In this document: positions 10,511 to 23,220 of the stretch, piece after piece
How positions within the stretch are numbered: the first letter of the stretch is position 1
Layout of the letters: every line of letters starts with the position of its first letter
Source of the DNA: Pogonophryne albipinna
Lineage: Eukaryota; Chordata; Actinopteri; Perciformes; Artedidraconidae
Length of the DNA: 64,000 nt
NCBI GenBank assembly: GCA_028583405.1
Contig: CM053260.1
Location: 29,374,593-29,438,592, forward strand
Reading direction: 5' to 3'
Notes under the pieces: generated by a model
Database searches by the model: none
The model's input: the letters and a program-made list of their open reading frames with translations, nothing else
Told to the model about the DNA's origin: nothing
Position numbers and translations under genes: made by a program

Positions 10511-12204
10511 ACGCCCCCCACCCCACCCGAACTACACATGCTGGCTATTGTGTTTCACAAAATGTTCTATGGGACGTCTCTACTGAACGTTTTCGTTTTT
10601 CCCACAATTAGAAGTTGCCAGTATTAAACACATTGGTGTTATCAAATGTAAAACATATAATTAATAAATGGGTGAAAATCGCTTGTGTCCATAATGCGCA
10701 GCATTAATATATACCCACATGACAGCTCATTGTTACTTTGTAATTCTACTCCACTACAATTCAGAGGTTAACCTGGTATTTTTACTCCACTACATTTATT
10801 TGAGTTACTTTGCAGATTCTGATTAATGATGTGAAATATAAACAACCCTTAAATCAGACTTTAGTTACACCTGAGTTAAATTCAGGGAAGGTGATTGTCA
10901 AGTGCCAACAATCAGGAGAGATATTTGATAGTTGGTGCTTGAGAAGACTAAACATTTATCTGCAATTGACATGAATGGAAACGAGTAATAAAGTATGTTC
11001 ATTACTCGTTATTCTCTACTAATAGTTAATTAAAGACTGTATAATGGCTATTTTGCACATCCCTTTCAAGATTTTCTAAGGTTTATTGACATATCATATA
11101 CACAACTACGGTGTAGTTATGCAATGAATGAACAACTTGGGTCGCAGCTGAGGTTCCTCAACAGTGCATTACAAGACACCTATCAATATGTGTGTACCTC
11201 CATCATTAAACTGTCATTCTGCACATTTCTTATACTATCTACATAAGAGTATAATTCATATGTATAATATCAGTTAAAATAAGTGCTTCAACATAGTTAA
11301 CATTGCAGGAAAGCAATATATTAGACGTTAAGTACTTTGTCAGGCTTAATATTTATCTGTTGATAGATACCCCCAAAGCTTTTTTCTTATTTAAAAGAAG
11401 ACCTTAATCTAAAGTATTATTTAATGTTTAAATAAAGGTTAATTCGTTTTTTCTGTTTTGCACATCCTCCTATTAATATCTTTCTACATCCTGCACTAAA
11501 CTGTTTTATTGTAGAGATCACTTATAGTATCTTCTTGATTTTTTATATTCTATATTTCTATCATTGACCTTCTACTTTAATATTTTTTTCATCAAATATA
11601 ACACATAAAAACAATAATTCAATAACGTGCTTTAACCACTAGGCGGTGCACACAAGGTACACACAGCCATAATAACTTTGTATTATTAGTGTAGGACACT
11701 TATGCATGGACAACATCTGAAGATGAGTAGTTTTATTCATGTTTTCACATAATCTTACAGCATATTGCTATACTATTTCAGACTCAGTATTTACATTCTT
11801 ATATTCAAAGAACACCAGTAATATCTTTAAAAACTACAGTCCTTTTATATCAGCTGTGCACCGTTATGGTGTAAATATAACCTATCTATGAATTAGATCA
11901 AATGTAAAAGTCAGCCGAATTAGTGTTGATACTGCAAGGAGACGTATTGTGTGAAGAGAAATTGAAGATGTTGTTTAATTGTTGATATATTTATGATACA
12001 CGTCAAGTATTCACTTTCGGCGGCATTTCTTCCAGTTTTTCCAAAGGTCTTCTCATCAGGGCTCTATAAATAAAGAACTACGGCAGATCTGTAATATGTA
12101 ATGCAGCCGAACCGTGTATTAAAATGCCGTTATGTGATGACTTTCAAAGAGAAAAGCAAGAACACTCGGAATAAAGTATTATTTTCTTTTTAAAAAAAAA
12201 ATGT

Positions 12205-12310
12205 TTTTCGGATTTCATATCGCATTAACACCATATCCCTACATGCATTGCGGCTAAAACATCCAATCAGCGAGCTTAAACCATAGCTGAGGATCTTGGG
12301 TAATTAGTTC
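12205..12310 (+). repeat. Unnamed dispersed repeat, copy 3 (right half)
   Basis: The blocks CGGATTTCATATCGCATTAA and ACATCCAATCAGCGAG, followed by AGCTGAGGATCTTGGGTAAT, match copy 2 in reverse complement. Confidence 0.7.
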
Positions 12311-14525
12311 AGTGGCTGTGTATCGCAATGATGCTCGAAATGTCCCTTATAGGCCTACGTCTGTTTCCGGTTATTTTTATTAAGAAATTCAGTTCCTGAC
12401 GGACGCCAAAAAAGCCCGAGAATATGGAATTAAACCAATAAATAAAAGCAAGGATAATTGTGTGTTATTGGTGAGTAAATAACAGTGTGTTTTTTAGAAA
12501 AGAATAACAAATATCAGTATTCTGAGGCTCTGAGCCCCATTTATTTTCCTCACAGACGACACAAAAAGTCAGACATTATATGATTTAAAATAAAAACAAT
12601 AATCGTGGCTTGATATTGAGTAAGAACATGTTTTTATGAACCCCACAGCTTCCGGTCTTCCAAGACCCGAACGGACAAAAATACGTGCTGCAGGCACGAA
12701 ACATACTACCAATAGAAATACATTGCATTTCTACAGGCACATTTTACCGGCGTATTTTTCATTATGATTCTACTTGTGATAGTCGGACATGACAACCTGT
12801 GCAGCCCATGTATTGATTCCATCCGATAGCTGCTATAATACAAAACTAAATGTCTGCCTGCTCTCCACAATGATCAATAACAGCTAACGGATGGTCAAAG
12901 TAAGGTACAAATAAACAGAATCACACAAAGCCTGGTTAGTGTTGCCTGACTTTATAAAGTGTGTTTTTTTTAATAAGTGTGTGGTTGCATTCTCGTCCCT
13001 TTGCTCAGCGCTACTGCTTGTTACGACTTGTATTTGCCATACTCGCCATAAACGTAATCAAAAACAAGGTATTTAATTAATACTTAGAATATTAATGACT
13101 AAAGATATAGATTTGAAAATGTACAGTAAAGAAACACTCAGCCATGCATGAAATAACATAGCAAAAGAATACGGGTAATGTTTGACCCATGTTGTCCCTT
13201 AGAAGTGTAGTGATACACACATGATTTGTATTCAAAAAGTAAGAAAGGGAAAAATAAAAATTAGAATTGGTGTTGATCCAAAACAGGTTAATTGAGGAAT
13301 ACCTGGAATCCTGAATGATTAAAGTAATTTATTGCAAAGATATTTACAATTAAAACTAATTCGGATCACTTTTGACGCATGTTGGTTGTATGTTGTGTAA
13401 CAAAGGGTTACCATGACAGCTGTGATGTTCACTCTTTTGACAGAGAACCAGTGGACAGTGAAGACTATGGAAGAGAAGATGTGATGGCTTTGTGTGGAAA
13501 GCTGCTGACGCCAGCCGGTGTCCCTCTCATCAGTCTCTCCAGGCAGCACCCAGCTATTCTTCCATCTTGCAGATGAAAAGACTTTGATATGTGAGTAATA
13601 ACTAACTTGTGTCTAACATAATATTGAATGTGGTTTAGTAAAGTATTTAAAAATACCCCACATTGTACATGTACAGGACAATCATACCTTGTTCAACAAA
13701 GATCATCAGACCATTGTTTTGTCTTTGAGGTACAGCCACAGCAGAGAGTCTGAGTTTGAAGAAAACACTAACATTTTATTTAGTGTTGTTTAATCAATCA
13801 ATATTTACTGGTCTTGAATTTCCTCACTGGATTACAAAATGCTTGAATCTTATTGTACAGGGACATTATGCAGATTTAATCACCTGAATATGAAAATATA
13901 GATTCAGCTATATGTACCATTTTAAGGAAATAGACTGTTAGTGGTATTGACCGAAGCTGTAGCTAGGCGCTGCTAATGAAAACTCAAGTTCTCAATTTGT
14001 TACTTTTGCTTTTTTATTAAGAATTGACCAAGCATATATTCCTCTTCGAAATCCCAGTTGTACTTCGCTAACACGCAGTGCCTGGGAGGGTGCGTTTGAT
14101 TCTTCCCACCCTTACCTCATTTCTGGACTAGGTCATGTTATGGCGCATTTCCACTACACGGCCTCGCTAGGCCTCGCTCGGTATGGCTAGGCCTCGCTCG
14201 GTATGGCTAGGCCTCGTTAGGACTGGCTCACTTTATGGTGCATTTCCATTAGAGTTTAGGAACTGGGGTAGTAACTATAGTAACGCAGTGTAGGCGGAGC
14301 TGTGACGTCATCTTCAATGAGAACCCCAGAAAAACAACACAGCCGTTAGTTGTTAGCACTCAGAGCTCACAGCTCCTCATATCTGTTCAGAAACTAGACA
14401 AAAGTTAAACAAGTACAAACCACAGACTGTCTGTGTCATGGCGAATACAGTCGCTGCTTTATTTCTGTCTTTATAGGCCGTTGTTGTGAGTGTGGACGGT
14501 CGGAGCATATACAACGTTAGCTTAG

Positions 14526-15025
14526 TGTCACAATCTTAAGGAGAACCGAAATGCAGCACTCGAGAAACCAAGGAGAATTGGTAATAAACTTTATTGGAGA
14601 TTCCGCTGGATCTGAGGAATACCAACCGAGCAGTTTAACGCACCGGAGGACAGCGGGCAGAAGGTGAGTCAGGGACAGGCAGAGAGTTAGGGAGTAAGCG
14701 AGGCGGTCAGCGTAGATACAGGCAGGGTCGGATAACAGGCCAGACAGGATAGTCGAGGGAGAGGCAGGATCAGGGAACAGGCAGAGCAGGCAGATCGAGG
14801 ACAGGCAGGGTCGGAACCGGGTAGGCAATCTGGTATCAAACGCGGGAAAGACAAGCATGAGGCAAAGTACAATCTGGCAAAGAGTGTGTGTAAGGTGCGG
14901 GTTTAAATACTGGCAGAAGCTAATGGGTGCAGAAGAGAAAGAGAGTGAGCTAACGAGTGGGTGTGGAAAACAGGTGAGACAGGTGAATGGAAAACTACTG
15001 GTGAATGATGGAGCAGACTATGACA
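14526..15025 (-). repeat. 3' LTR of the chromovirus
   Basis: 500 bp. It pairs with 20752-21255. The termini TGTCA and TGACA form the usual short inverted ends. Confidence 0.92.
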
Positions 15026-15098
15026 GAACCCCCCCCCCTTAATGGACGGCTCCTGACGTCCCTCAATGCTAATCTACAGAGGAGGGTGGGAGGTGGGA

Positions 15099-15590
15099 TT
15101 AATACTCATCTGAAAAAGTTATTTCGGCCTCCCACTCCTGCCCCCTGTGGGAATCTGCGTCCTCATCAGAAGCCGGCCCCTCGCTGTCCTCCTCTGAAGA
15201 GCTGACGGTAAGAGGAGAGACTCTCCCTGTGTCTCTGCCCGTCGACGTGACGGTCTTAGACGGTTGCTCGGGATTACGCCGATGGAACTCCCTGATGAGC
15301 CGGGGGTCCAACACATGACGAGCTGGAACCCAAGCCCTCTCCTCAGGGCCGTAACCCTTCCAGTGCACCAGGTACTGGACTCCTCTTCCTCTGCAACGGG
15401 AACGAAGAAGTCGTCGGAGAGTGTACGTAGGCCCGGCGTCAATCATCCGGGGGGGTGGTGGGGGAGGGACCGCAGGAACCAAGGCACTCTCTCGGACAGG
15501 TTTGATCCTGGAAACGTGGAAGGTGGGATGGTTCCGCAGAGTCCGAGACAGTCTTAGCCTTACTGCTGCGGGATTGATTATCCTGACAAT
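15099..15590 (-). pseudogene. Integrase C-terminus and chromodomain of the chromovirus
   Basis: After a single stop codon at 15591-15593 the integrase frame continues unchanged to 15099. Near residues 30-80 of this piece is a chromodomain, recognisable by [14 protein letters not shown] residues (here [17 protein letters not shown]) followed by a helix with FHRRNP. In chromoviruses this domain reads histone marks and helps choose the insertion site. The tail is acidic/serine-rich. With the stop read as termination the element loses its chromodomain. Confidence 0.88.
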
Positions 15591-16853
15591 CTAAAAAGGT
15601 CCAATGAATCTAGGTGCAAGCTTCTTCGAATCGACCCGTAAAGGAATATCCCGGGAGGAAAGCCATACCTTTTGGCCCACCTGGTAGACAGGTGCTTTGG
15701 AACGTCGGCGGTTGGCAGAGGAGGCGTACCGTTTGGCCGAACAAACGAGAGTTCTCCGGGCTTGATTCCAGGTCCGTCGACAACGACAAATGAAAGCCTG
15801 GACGGACGGACAGGTAACCTCCCTCTCCAGGGCCGGAAACAGAGGGGGTTGAAACCCGTAAGCACACTGAAATGGGGACAGCTTGGTGGCCGAACTGACC
15901 AGAGTGTTGTGGGCGTACTCGACCCAGACCAGTTGTTTAGCCCAGGCCGCTGGGTGCTTGGAGACTATACAGCGTAAGGTCGTCTCCATCTCCTGGTTCT
16001 TTCTTTCTGTCTGACCGTTGGATTGCGGATGGAAACCGGATGACAGACTGACCGTGGCCCCAAGGAGCGTGCAGAATTCCCTCCAGAACACCGAGGTAAA
16101 TTGAGGACCACGATCGGAAACCACATCAGTAGGCAGCCCATGGAGCCGGAACACATGGAGCAGGACCTGCTCCGCCTTCTCTTTAGCTGAGGGGAGCTTG
16201 GGTATCGGCACAAAATGAGCCATCTTACTGAATCGGTCTACCACCGTCAAGATGGCAGTGTGTCCGTTGGACGGTGGCAGACCAGTAACAAAGTCTAGAG
16301 AAATGTGAGACCAGGGGCGATGAGGGATAGGCAGAGGTCGTAGGAGACCAGCAGGAGCTTGGTGAAAAGACTTGTTTTGATTGCAAACAGGGCAGGCATT
16401 AACACATTCCCTGGTGTCCTCCTTAAGTGTTGCCCACCAGAACCTTTGCTGGACTACCTCCCATGTACGTTGGATCCCAGGATGGCAGGTGAGTCTGGAG
16501 TTATGAGCCAACTGGATAACATCAGACCTCAACGTCTGCGGAACGAACAGGCGGTTCGGAGGACAGGCACTGGGTCCCGGCTGGTCCTGCTGGGCGGCCT
16601 TGACCCTCTCCTCCACCTCCCAGATGAGGGTGGCGACGAGCTGAGGAGTCGGAAGGATGGTGTCCAAGCCCCTGGGAATGTTACCTCCCTCTCCAAACTG
16701 ACGAGAAAGAGCGTCAGCCTTAATGTTCCGAGAACCAGGGCGGTAGGAGAGGGAGAAATTGAACCAAGTGAAGAAAAGGGCCCATCTAGCCTGTCGGGAA
16801 TTCAGTCTGCGGGCCGACCGGATGTACTCCAAATTCTTGTGGTCGGTCCACAC
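15591..16853 (-). pseudogene. RNase H end and integrase of the chromovirus
   Basis: The 420-codon frame begins inside RNase H (WTDHKNLEY, then DALSRQ), then an H2C2 zinc-binding region (two His, then CPVCNQNK). The integrase core follows, with catalytic residues in [17 protein letters not shown] and GQTERKNQE, giving the D,D,E triad. Integrase would join the DNA copy to the host chromosome. The frame is offset from the upstream polymerase frame by a lesion near 16855 and ends at an in-frame stop before the chromodomain. Confidence 0.9.
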
Positions 16854-18594
16854 CAGGACGCCACTCCTCCAGAGCCAACTTCACTGCTAGCAGCTCCCGG
16901 TTTCCCACATCATAATTTCTTTCCGCTGGAGTCAAACGCCTTGAAAAGAAAGCACAGGGATGGAGTTTTTGGCTGTTCATTGCTCGCTGAGACAGGATGG
17001 CTCCCACCCCCATATCAGAAGTATCCACCTCCAAAACGAACTGTCTTACAGGATCGGGTACTCGGAGGATGGGGGCGGAGGTGAACCTGGCCTTAAGGTT
17101 CTGGAACGCCTCCTCAGCCAAGGAGGACCACTGGAACATAACCTTAGAGGAGGTCAGGGCTGTGAGAGGAGCGGCCAAGGTACTGTATCCACGAATGAAC
17201 CTCCGGTAGAAGTTGGCGAACCCGAGGAACTGTTGTAGCCGCTTCCGGGATTCTGGAACCGGCCAGGAAGTGACTGCATCAACCTTGGAAGGATCCATCT
17301 CGATGCTCCCCTGTCCCACGATGTATCCCAGAAAAGAGACAGAGGATGTGTGAAACTCGCACTTCTCCGTTTTAACAAACAGCGAGTTCTTGAGCAATCT
17401 CCTGAGAACCACCTGGACGTGGTGCACGTGTTCTTTCAGCGTCTTGGAAAAAATCAGGATGTCATCCAAGTAAACAAACACGTGTCGGTCCAACATGTCT
17501 CGGAGCACGTCATTTACCAACGCCTGGAATACTGCAGGGGCGTTGGTAAGCCCAAAAGGCATGACTAGGTACTCGTAGTGCCCCGAGGTGGTGTTGAAGG
17601 CGGTCTTCCACTCATCCCCCTCGTGAATACGTACCAAGTGGTACGCGTTACGCAAGTCCAGCTTTGTGAATATGGTTGCTCCCTGCAACAACTCAAATGC
17701 AGAAGAGATAAGAGGCAGTGGGTATCGATTCTTGATCGTAATGTCATTAAGACCCCGAAAGTCGATACAGGGCCTTAGGGTCTTGTCCTTCTTCTCCACA
17801 AAGAAGAACCCTGCGCCAGCAGGTGATGAGGACGGGCGAATAATCCCAGCCGCCAGAGAGTCATTGATATAAGTCTCCATGGAAACTCTTTCCGGAGCAG
17901 ACAGGGAATACAATCGACCCCTGGGAGGGCTGGTGCCGGGATGCAGGTCGATGCCACAGTTGTAGGGCCGGTGTGGTGGTAAGGAAGTAGCCCTCGACTT
18001 GCTGAATACTTCCTTGAAGTCCAGATATTCCGGTGGAACCCCTGTAACATCTGGAACTTGGCTGGGGTTCACCGAACGCTGAGGCGCGGCAGCCTGTTTC
18101 AGGCAGATCAGATGACAAGAAGGACTCCAACCCAAAATGGCTCCAGTCTCCCAGTCAATGTTAGGGTTGTGGCAGCGGAGCCATGGATAACCCAGGATCA
18201 GCGGAATATGTGGAGACCGGAGAACATGAAACTGAATAGTTTCGTGATGGTTCCCAGACAGGAGCATGTGAACGGGTACAGTCTGATGAGTCACTGTCCC
18301 CAGCAGGTGACCGTCTAAGGCGTTGGCTGGAACTGGGCGAGACAAAAGAACCCGGTCTATTCCCAACTGCAGCATAAGCTTCTCGTCCATAATATTCGCG
18401 TCCGAACCAGAGTCAATAAAAACAGCAAGAGCCTGAGAGCTATCCGGTAATAGCAACCTGACGTGGCTCAATGGTCTCTGAGCGGGAACAAATCCAGGGG
18501 TTTGGCTCACCAGTATGTTCCCCATTACTGCTGAGCCTTGCCTTTTACCGGGCAGTGAGAAACAAAATGGCCGGCCCGGCCGCAGTAGAGACAC
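16786..18594 (-). pseudogene. Protease, reverse transcriptase and RNase H start of the chromovirus
   Basis: The 602-codon frame holds a retropepsin motif ([12 protein letters not shown]), then a polymerase with [12 protein letters not shown], the thumb/palm blocks and [11 protein letters not shown], then the start of RNase H ([20 protein letters not shown]). At about 16860 the expected stretch between the EEWR and WTDHKN motifs is missing and the frame changes, so RNase H is broken by a short deletion. The frame lies -1 relative to gag and overlaps it by about 70 nt, the usual arrangement for a frameshifted Gag-Pol. I could not identify a canonical slippery heptamer in the overlap. Confidence 0.9.
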
Positions 18595-20733
18595 AGGTTA
18601 CAACGTCTGCGATGCTCACGTTCCTCCAAAGTGAGGTTGGTGCGACCCACCTGCATGGGCTCATCCTCCCCTGGTTGCGGCTCTGGAGTGAGGTGAGGAG
18701 TCGCTGCCAAACTCGGACGTCAGGGCGCCCAGGCATGTTGAACTCCCTCCGATCGTCGCTCCCGTCTCCGTGTCTGGATGCGCCGATCCATGCGGGAAGT
18801 CAGTTCAATCAACCCATCCAGTGAATTGGGCAGATCAAACGACACCAGCACGTCTTTAATGTAATCCGCCAAACCACGCAGATAGGCGTCACACTGGGCT
18901 GCAGAATTCCAGTTGCTGAGGCGGCTCTGGGTGCGAAACTCAATGGCTAAATCCACCACAGATCCATTACCCTGGCTCAGGTTCAGTAGTCCTCCTGCAG
19001 CGTTTGGACCCACAGACACGGGTCCAAACACCTTGCGCAGCTCCGTAGAAAAAGCGGGGAACGAAGAGCAGGCGGGTGTTTGTTGCTCCCATTCCGCTGT
19101 GCCCCACAGTCGGGCTTTCCCAGTCAAATGATTGACCGTGAACGCCACACGAGCAGCTTCAGAAGTGAAAGTGTGTGGCTGCAGCGCAAACAGGATAGAA
19201 CAGTTCGTAAGAAACGGGCTGCAGCCATGGATGTATAATAAGAACTGGATACAGCGTGGGAGGCGGGGCCTCATTCATTCCTATGAGAGTTGCTCAATGG
19301 CGCATGATGACAAAATGGCCCAACTTTTGAGAGAGCGAAATGTCACAGATTACCCGGCATGCCTGAGAAGTACCCGTATGTGCACTCATAGAGCATGCGC
19401 AACTTTAACCACGCCGCCCAAAAGGCTCGTTCACATTAAGCACGTGACTTTGCGTACACGTAACAGCACCGCGCGTTACGAGGCGGCAGTTAGCAGCTAG
19501 CGACTAGCTAGTAAATTATGCTAAATTACACATCAATCGTTATGTACTTTTATATTACGCTGACATCAGGATCTAGTGATATCCAATCAACAGAGCTTCA
19601 TTTAGCATGATACTTGTGTGGGTTGTACATGAAACCACTTGGTAATATATAAAAATGTATATGTTGAAGACTGTTATGATCAATTGTGAGTTAAAACTTT
19701 ATCCAAAAAGTAAAGCTGATGATGGATTACTGTGGTGGAGTTAAAATAACAATAGCCTATTTCTTTTTGAAATGTGATGGAGTAAAAGGATAGTAACTGT
19801 GATTATTCATGTTAAGTAGCCCACAAGTAACTAAAACAATTGCAAGTGCAATAAGAAGCTACAGGAACGTTAATCTACGTCGGTAATATTAACTTTATTT
19901 AATACAAGATTTACGGTACAAGATTTACATCATACAGCCCATGTAGTATAATATTTTACAAATGATGAATTACAGCAAACATGTGCAATATATCCATTAT
20001 TACAGCTCCGTGGGATGGCAGTAAGGCGATATGGTCCGTTGTTATTGTGCATCCATGGGTAAAGAGAAACTCATGTAGTGCTGAACACGTAACATGAACT
20101 TGCCAGGCGGCGCGGTCCCGTGGGTTCGATGCGCGTTCATAATGCATAGGGAAATAACTCTCAGAATAACGTTATTAGCACATTTTTACAACTTGAGGAA
20201 CGAATGTTTTTAATAAGGGCTATACAAACGTTCATACTGGGTAGTTTATTTAGTTTAAAAAAAATTATCCAACAAGTTACAGACCACTCTTTCCCCATGT
20301 AAGTCAATGGGAAAAAGTGTTTCCGGGCCCAGCAACCTAAAGGAAGTGTAGTACCGCCGTTTGACCAGCACGAATATTCTCATCAGACTCCGGCGCACTT
20401 CCTGGGGGCTTGGCTGCAGCCCTCCGGTTCCCCGGCGTAGCGCTCCGGAGTTCCCACCCGAGGCTCCGGGGTAAATCCCATCAGAGGTGATGCAGAAGCG
20501 GGTGTCGACGGCATAGGAAGAGGCGCTGGAGCGGCCACTCCTGCCACTAGCTGCTGCACAGTAGCCATTAGCTGCTGTAGCTGCGCAGATAAATAGGTTA
20601 GCGTCTGGTCATGTGAAGAGTTAGCATGATGAGCCTCGGTGGCCAGGGCGGCTATCGAGGCTTCCTGCCTCTGGAGAGCGTCCTCAACTCTCTCGAAACG
20701 GTCTCTAGGTGAAGAGGAGTGCGCTGGGTCCAT
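18525..20733 (-). pseudogene. gag of the chromovirus, split by an insertion
   Basis: The start codon is at 20733 (MDPAHSSSPRDRF), followed by a coiled-coil-like Gln-rich segment and the motif VGTPERYAGEPEGCS. An unrelated 1185-bp insert (19227-20411) follows. Gag then resumes with PFLTNCSILFALQPHTF and a capsid-like region, and ends with a zinc knuckle [14 protein letters not shown] near 18560. One in-frame TGA at about 18720 arises where a CGA codon could have decayed. Start and later parts belong to the same frame once the insert and its duplicated target are discounted. Gag resembles that of sushi-type elements, from which mammalian PEG10/RTL genes derive; that comparison is from memory. 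Confidence 0.85.
19227..20411. mobile_element. 1.2-kb insert in gag with 10-bp direct flanks
   Basis: GGCTGCAGCC occurs at 19217-19226 and again at 20412-20421, bracketing sequence unrelated to gag. I saw no obvious terminal inverted repeat and no coding capacity. The left edge starts ATGGATGTATAATAAGAACT and contains CpG-rich segments. The 8-10 bp duplication would suit a hAT or Mutator-like non-autonomous element, but class is not established. Confidence 0.6.
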
Positions 20734-20751
20734 ATTCTGGCCAGATTGTTC

Positions 20752-21255
20752 TGTCACAATCTTAAGGAGAACCCAAATGCAGCACTCGAGAAACCAAGGA
20801 GAATTGGTAATAAACTTTATTGGAGATTCCACTGGATCTGAGGAATACCAACCGAGCAGTTTAACGCACCGGAGGACAGCGGGCAGAAGGTGAGTCAGGG
20901 ACAGGCAGAGAGTCAGGGAGTAAGCGAGGCGGTCAGCGTAGATACAGGCAGGGTCGGATAACAGGCCAGACAGGATAGTCGAGGGACAGGCAGGATCAGG
21001 GAACAGGCAGAGCAGGCAGATCGAGGACAGGCAGGGTCGGAACCGGCCGGGTAGACAATCTGGTATCAAACGCGGGAAAGACAAGCATGAGGCAAAGTAC
21101 AATCTGGCAAAGAGTGTGTGTAAGGTGCGGGTTTAAATACTGGCAGAAGCTAATTGGTGCAGAAGAGAAAGAGAGTGAGCTAACGAGTGGGTGTGGAAAA
21201 CAGGTGAGACAGGTGAATGGAAAACTACTGGTGAATGATGGAGCAGACTATAACA
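20752..21255 (-). repeat. 5' LTR of the chromovirus
   Basis: 504 bp. A 4-bp difference (GGCC present here near 21045) accounts for the length difference from the other LTR. Gag starts about 19 bp inside the element. Confidence 0.92.
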
Positions 21256-21660
21256 CTTAGCCAAGCTCCATTTAGAAAACACGCATTTTAAAAGGTGTTT
21301 CGCCTGCCGTCTGTCTGCAGACTTGTCAAAGCATTAATTCATGGTTTTTACTAACCGGTATCAGTATGTTGTTACTATGGCATCATTTTGAAATGTGTAT
21401 TACAATTAAATCACGGTCAAATATGTTCATCTTGTTGTAGTTGTAGCCCCCTTGCCAGCGATTCTCTCTCTAGTTTAGCATACTCAGCTCGACTCAGCCT
21501 GGTTGTTCCTGGCCCTAGAACCACGATTTTATGGGGCCAGAAAAACTGTGAATTAGGACCCGCTAGCCGGTACTAGGCCAAGTGGAAACGCAACCAAAAA
21601 CGGGCCCCGCACGGCTCGGCACGCTTAAAGCGAGCTCCGCGCTGCAGTGGAAATGCGCCA

Positions 21661-23214
21661 TTAGACAAGCAATCCAGTGGTTAGTTTTAGGGTAATTCAC
21701 TTTAAGAGAAAGGGATTTCAGAAACAAGTCTCACAAGTTTGGCTCGAGGTAACATTAACAAAAGCTAGCTGTTGTTAGACTATGTTCCCCCCTTCTAAAC
21801 TTATGAAATAATGAGAAAAATATGAACAACTCTTCATAGAGCCACATCCACAAAGCTTTAAAGTTGTAGAAAGCTGAAGCATTGCATTCGTGCCAGCGCC
21901 TAGTTGTAGTTTCTAAGGTATTAGAAAGTTGGTTTTTCTGGAAGGTGTTTAACATTCGATCAATTCCCTTGGGATGCTATCAAGAACTGTTTTACAATCA
22001 AGTGTGTGTGTGTTTAAGTTTCCAACCCTGCTTCAAAGGTCCATCATACAAGATAGGGGATCTATTGGCAGCTGCTGATAATAACATTCATCATTATGGT
22101 TTACTAATTGTTGTCTTTTTGTCCTCTAGGTTGCACTGCCACGTCTACAGTAGCGCAGAATGGACAGAGGAAACATGATTGGGCCTCAAGTTTTTTGCAG
22201 CCAATATACATTCTCCTACAAACTTGGGATAGGAGTTTGAGTGAACAAGTTATCCATTGGTTGGAACCTACCATTGTTAGACGTACTAAATCCTGCACAC
22301 TGCTCCTTCAAATTGACAATGTGAACATATGTCGCCATTTTGTAATTTCTGTTATTTTTAGTTGAGAATGTTTCAAAGTAATCTTAAAAAATGTAGTCTG
22401 CCGTGGTTCCATTCCATTTCAAAGAGCTGTTGACGCTCAGCGTAACCTTGTCGCACTGCCACTCCAACATCTAATCACAGTGCTTGATGACTAGTCACAA
22501 GGTTTGTAAAGCAAGGTGGATGTTGTAGTGTCTTCGGAAACTGTAGTGTCTAAACTCCTAAACAACTATTTGTTTCTCTGAATCGAAGGTTAAAAACACA
22601 AAAGCATTGTACACAATTTAAACCAATCAATAATGTGTAATTAAGGATAAACTGATGTTTCTTAGTGGATGAGTAATGCAGATATCACTGTGTAATCATT
22701 TGACAGTGAGGGGAATACATCCGGTTTTATTATGAAAACTTCGAGACCGGAAAAACTGTTTTCACCCACGCTAACTTTACATGGAAGCTGCATACACGTT
22801 CTCCTGGTGAGACCTCAGATCATCTTCGTAAATATCTATCAAACTATAGATCCTACACATCGACTGGACGTGGATTCTAAAAGTACAATATACACTTCTC
22901 GCTAGAAATCTAATCAAAAAGCATTTTAATGGCCAAACTATTCTACAATTTAGGATTTTCCAGAGAGGGTTATTTGTGAATAAACGGGAGCATGTTGTTT
23001 CTTAAACGACCACTAGAGGTGCTACACTTTAAAATGTGGCTATGGGTCGTAATCTTAGCTGCTTAAACAATCGACCTATTTGGTCGTTTTTTGTAGGAGG
23101 ACAGGCTGCTATATTCCCTGGGAATGTGATGCTCCATTACGCATGGTGAAATGGACATGGGTTATTAATTGAGTAGGTGTGTTTTTGTGCTTCTGGTAAC
23201 GGACGGACCAGTGG
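21661..23214. other. Non-coding stretch
   Basis: No gene was supported. It contains copy 4 (left half) of the unnamed dispersed repeat at about 22394-22560. Small frames at 21882-22365 lack recognisable domains. Confidence 0.5.
22394..22560 (+). repeat. Unnamed dispersed repeat, copy 4 (left half)
   Basis: TCTGCCGTGGTTCCATTCCA, then CGCTCAGCGTAACCTTG and GCACTGCCACTCCAACATC, match copies 1 and 2. The right half is absent. Confidence 0.65.
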
Positions 23215-23220
23215 GGCGTG
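23215..23220. repeat. Target-site duplication, left (GGCGTG)
   Basis: Identical to 32798-32803. It abuts the terminal TATGGCGG of the transposon. Confidence 0.88.

Larger units (their letters stand above)
9328..14140. other. Non-coding stretch with repeat fragments
   Basis: No gene was supported over 4.8 kb. It holds a two-copy 73-bp tandem repeat (9571-9716), copies 2 and 3 of the unnamed dispersed repeat (10210-10510 and 12205-12310), and AT-rich unique sequence. Short ORFs near 13379-13576 overlap on both strands and match nothing I recognise. Confidence 0.55.
14526..21255 (-). mobile_element. Chromodomain Ty3/gypsy retrotransposon (chromovirus)
   Basis: Full-length but inactivated copy. 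The 3' LTR is 14526-15025, the 5' LTR is 20752-21255, and the flanking duplication is a perfect CTTAG (14521-14525 and 21256-21260). A polypurine tract (CCATTAAGG plus a G run on the minus strand) precedes the 3' LTR. Internal order on the minus strand is gag with a CCHC zinc knuckle, protease, reverse transcriptase, RNase H, integrase, chromodomain. By eye the two LTRs differ at about 7 positions plus one 4-bp indel in 500 bp, so insertion was fairly recent. Defects are a 1.2-kb insertion in gag, one stop in gag, a small deletion with frameshift in RNase H and one stop before the chromodomain. Confidence 0.92.
14141..21660. mobile_element. PIF/Harbinger-type DNA transposon hosting an LTR element
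   Basis: The ends are TGGCGCATTTCCACT at 14141 and its inverse AGTGGAAATGCGCCA ending at 21660. Each is flanked by TTA (14138-14140 and 21661-21663), the 3-bp target length of PIF/Harbinger elements. About 180 bp at the right end (21480-21660) match, in reverse complement, the left half of the independent copy at 52198-52672, which confirms the family. Most of its length is a later gypsy insertion (14526-21255). No transposase frame remains, so it was non-autonomous. A second similar end (TTA then TGGTGCATTTCC) at 14236 suggests nesting within the family. Confidence 0.75.

Noticed and set aside
13319..13576. Overlapping ORFs on both strands
   Set aside because: Short, no domain, and mutually exclusive. 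No splice context makes them part of a larger gene.
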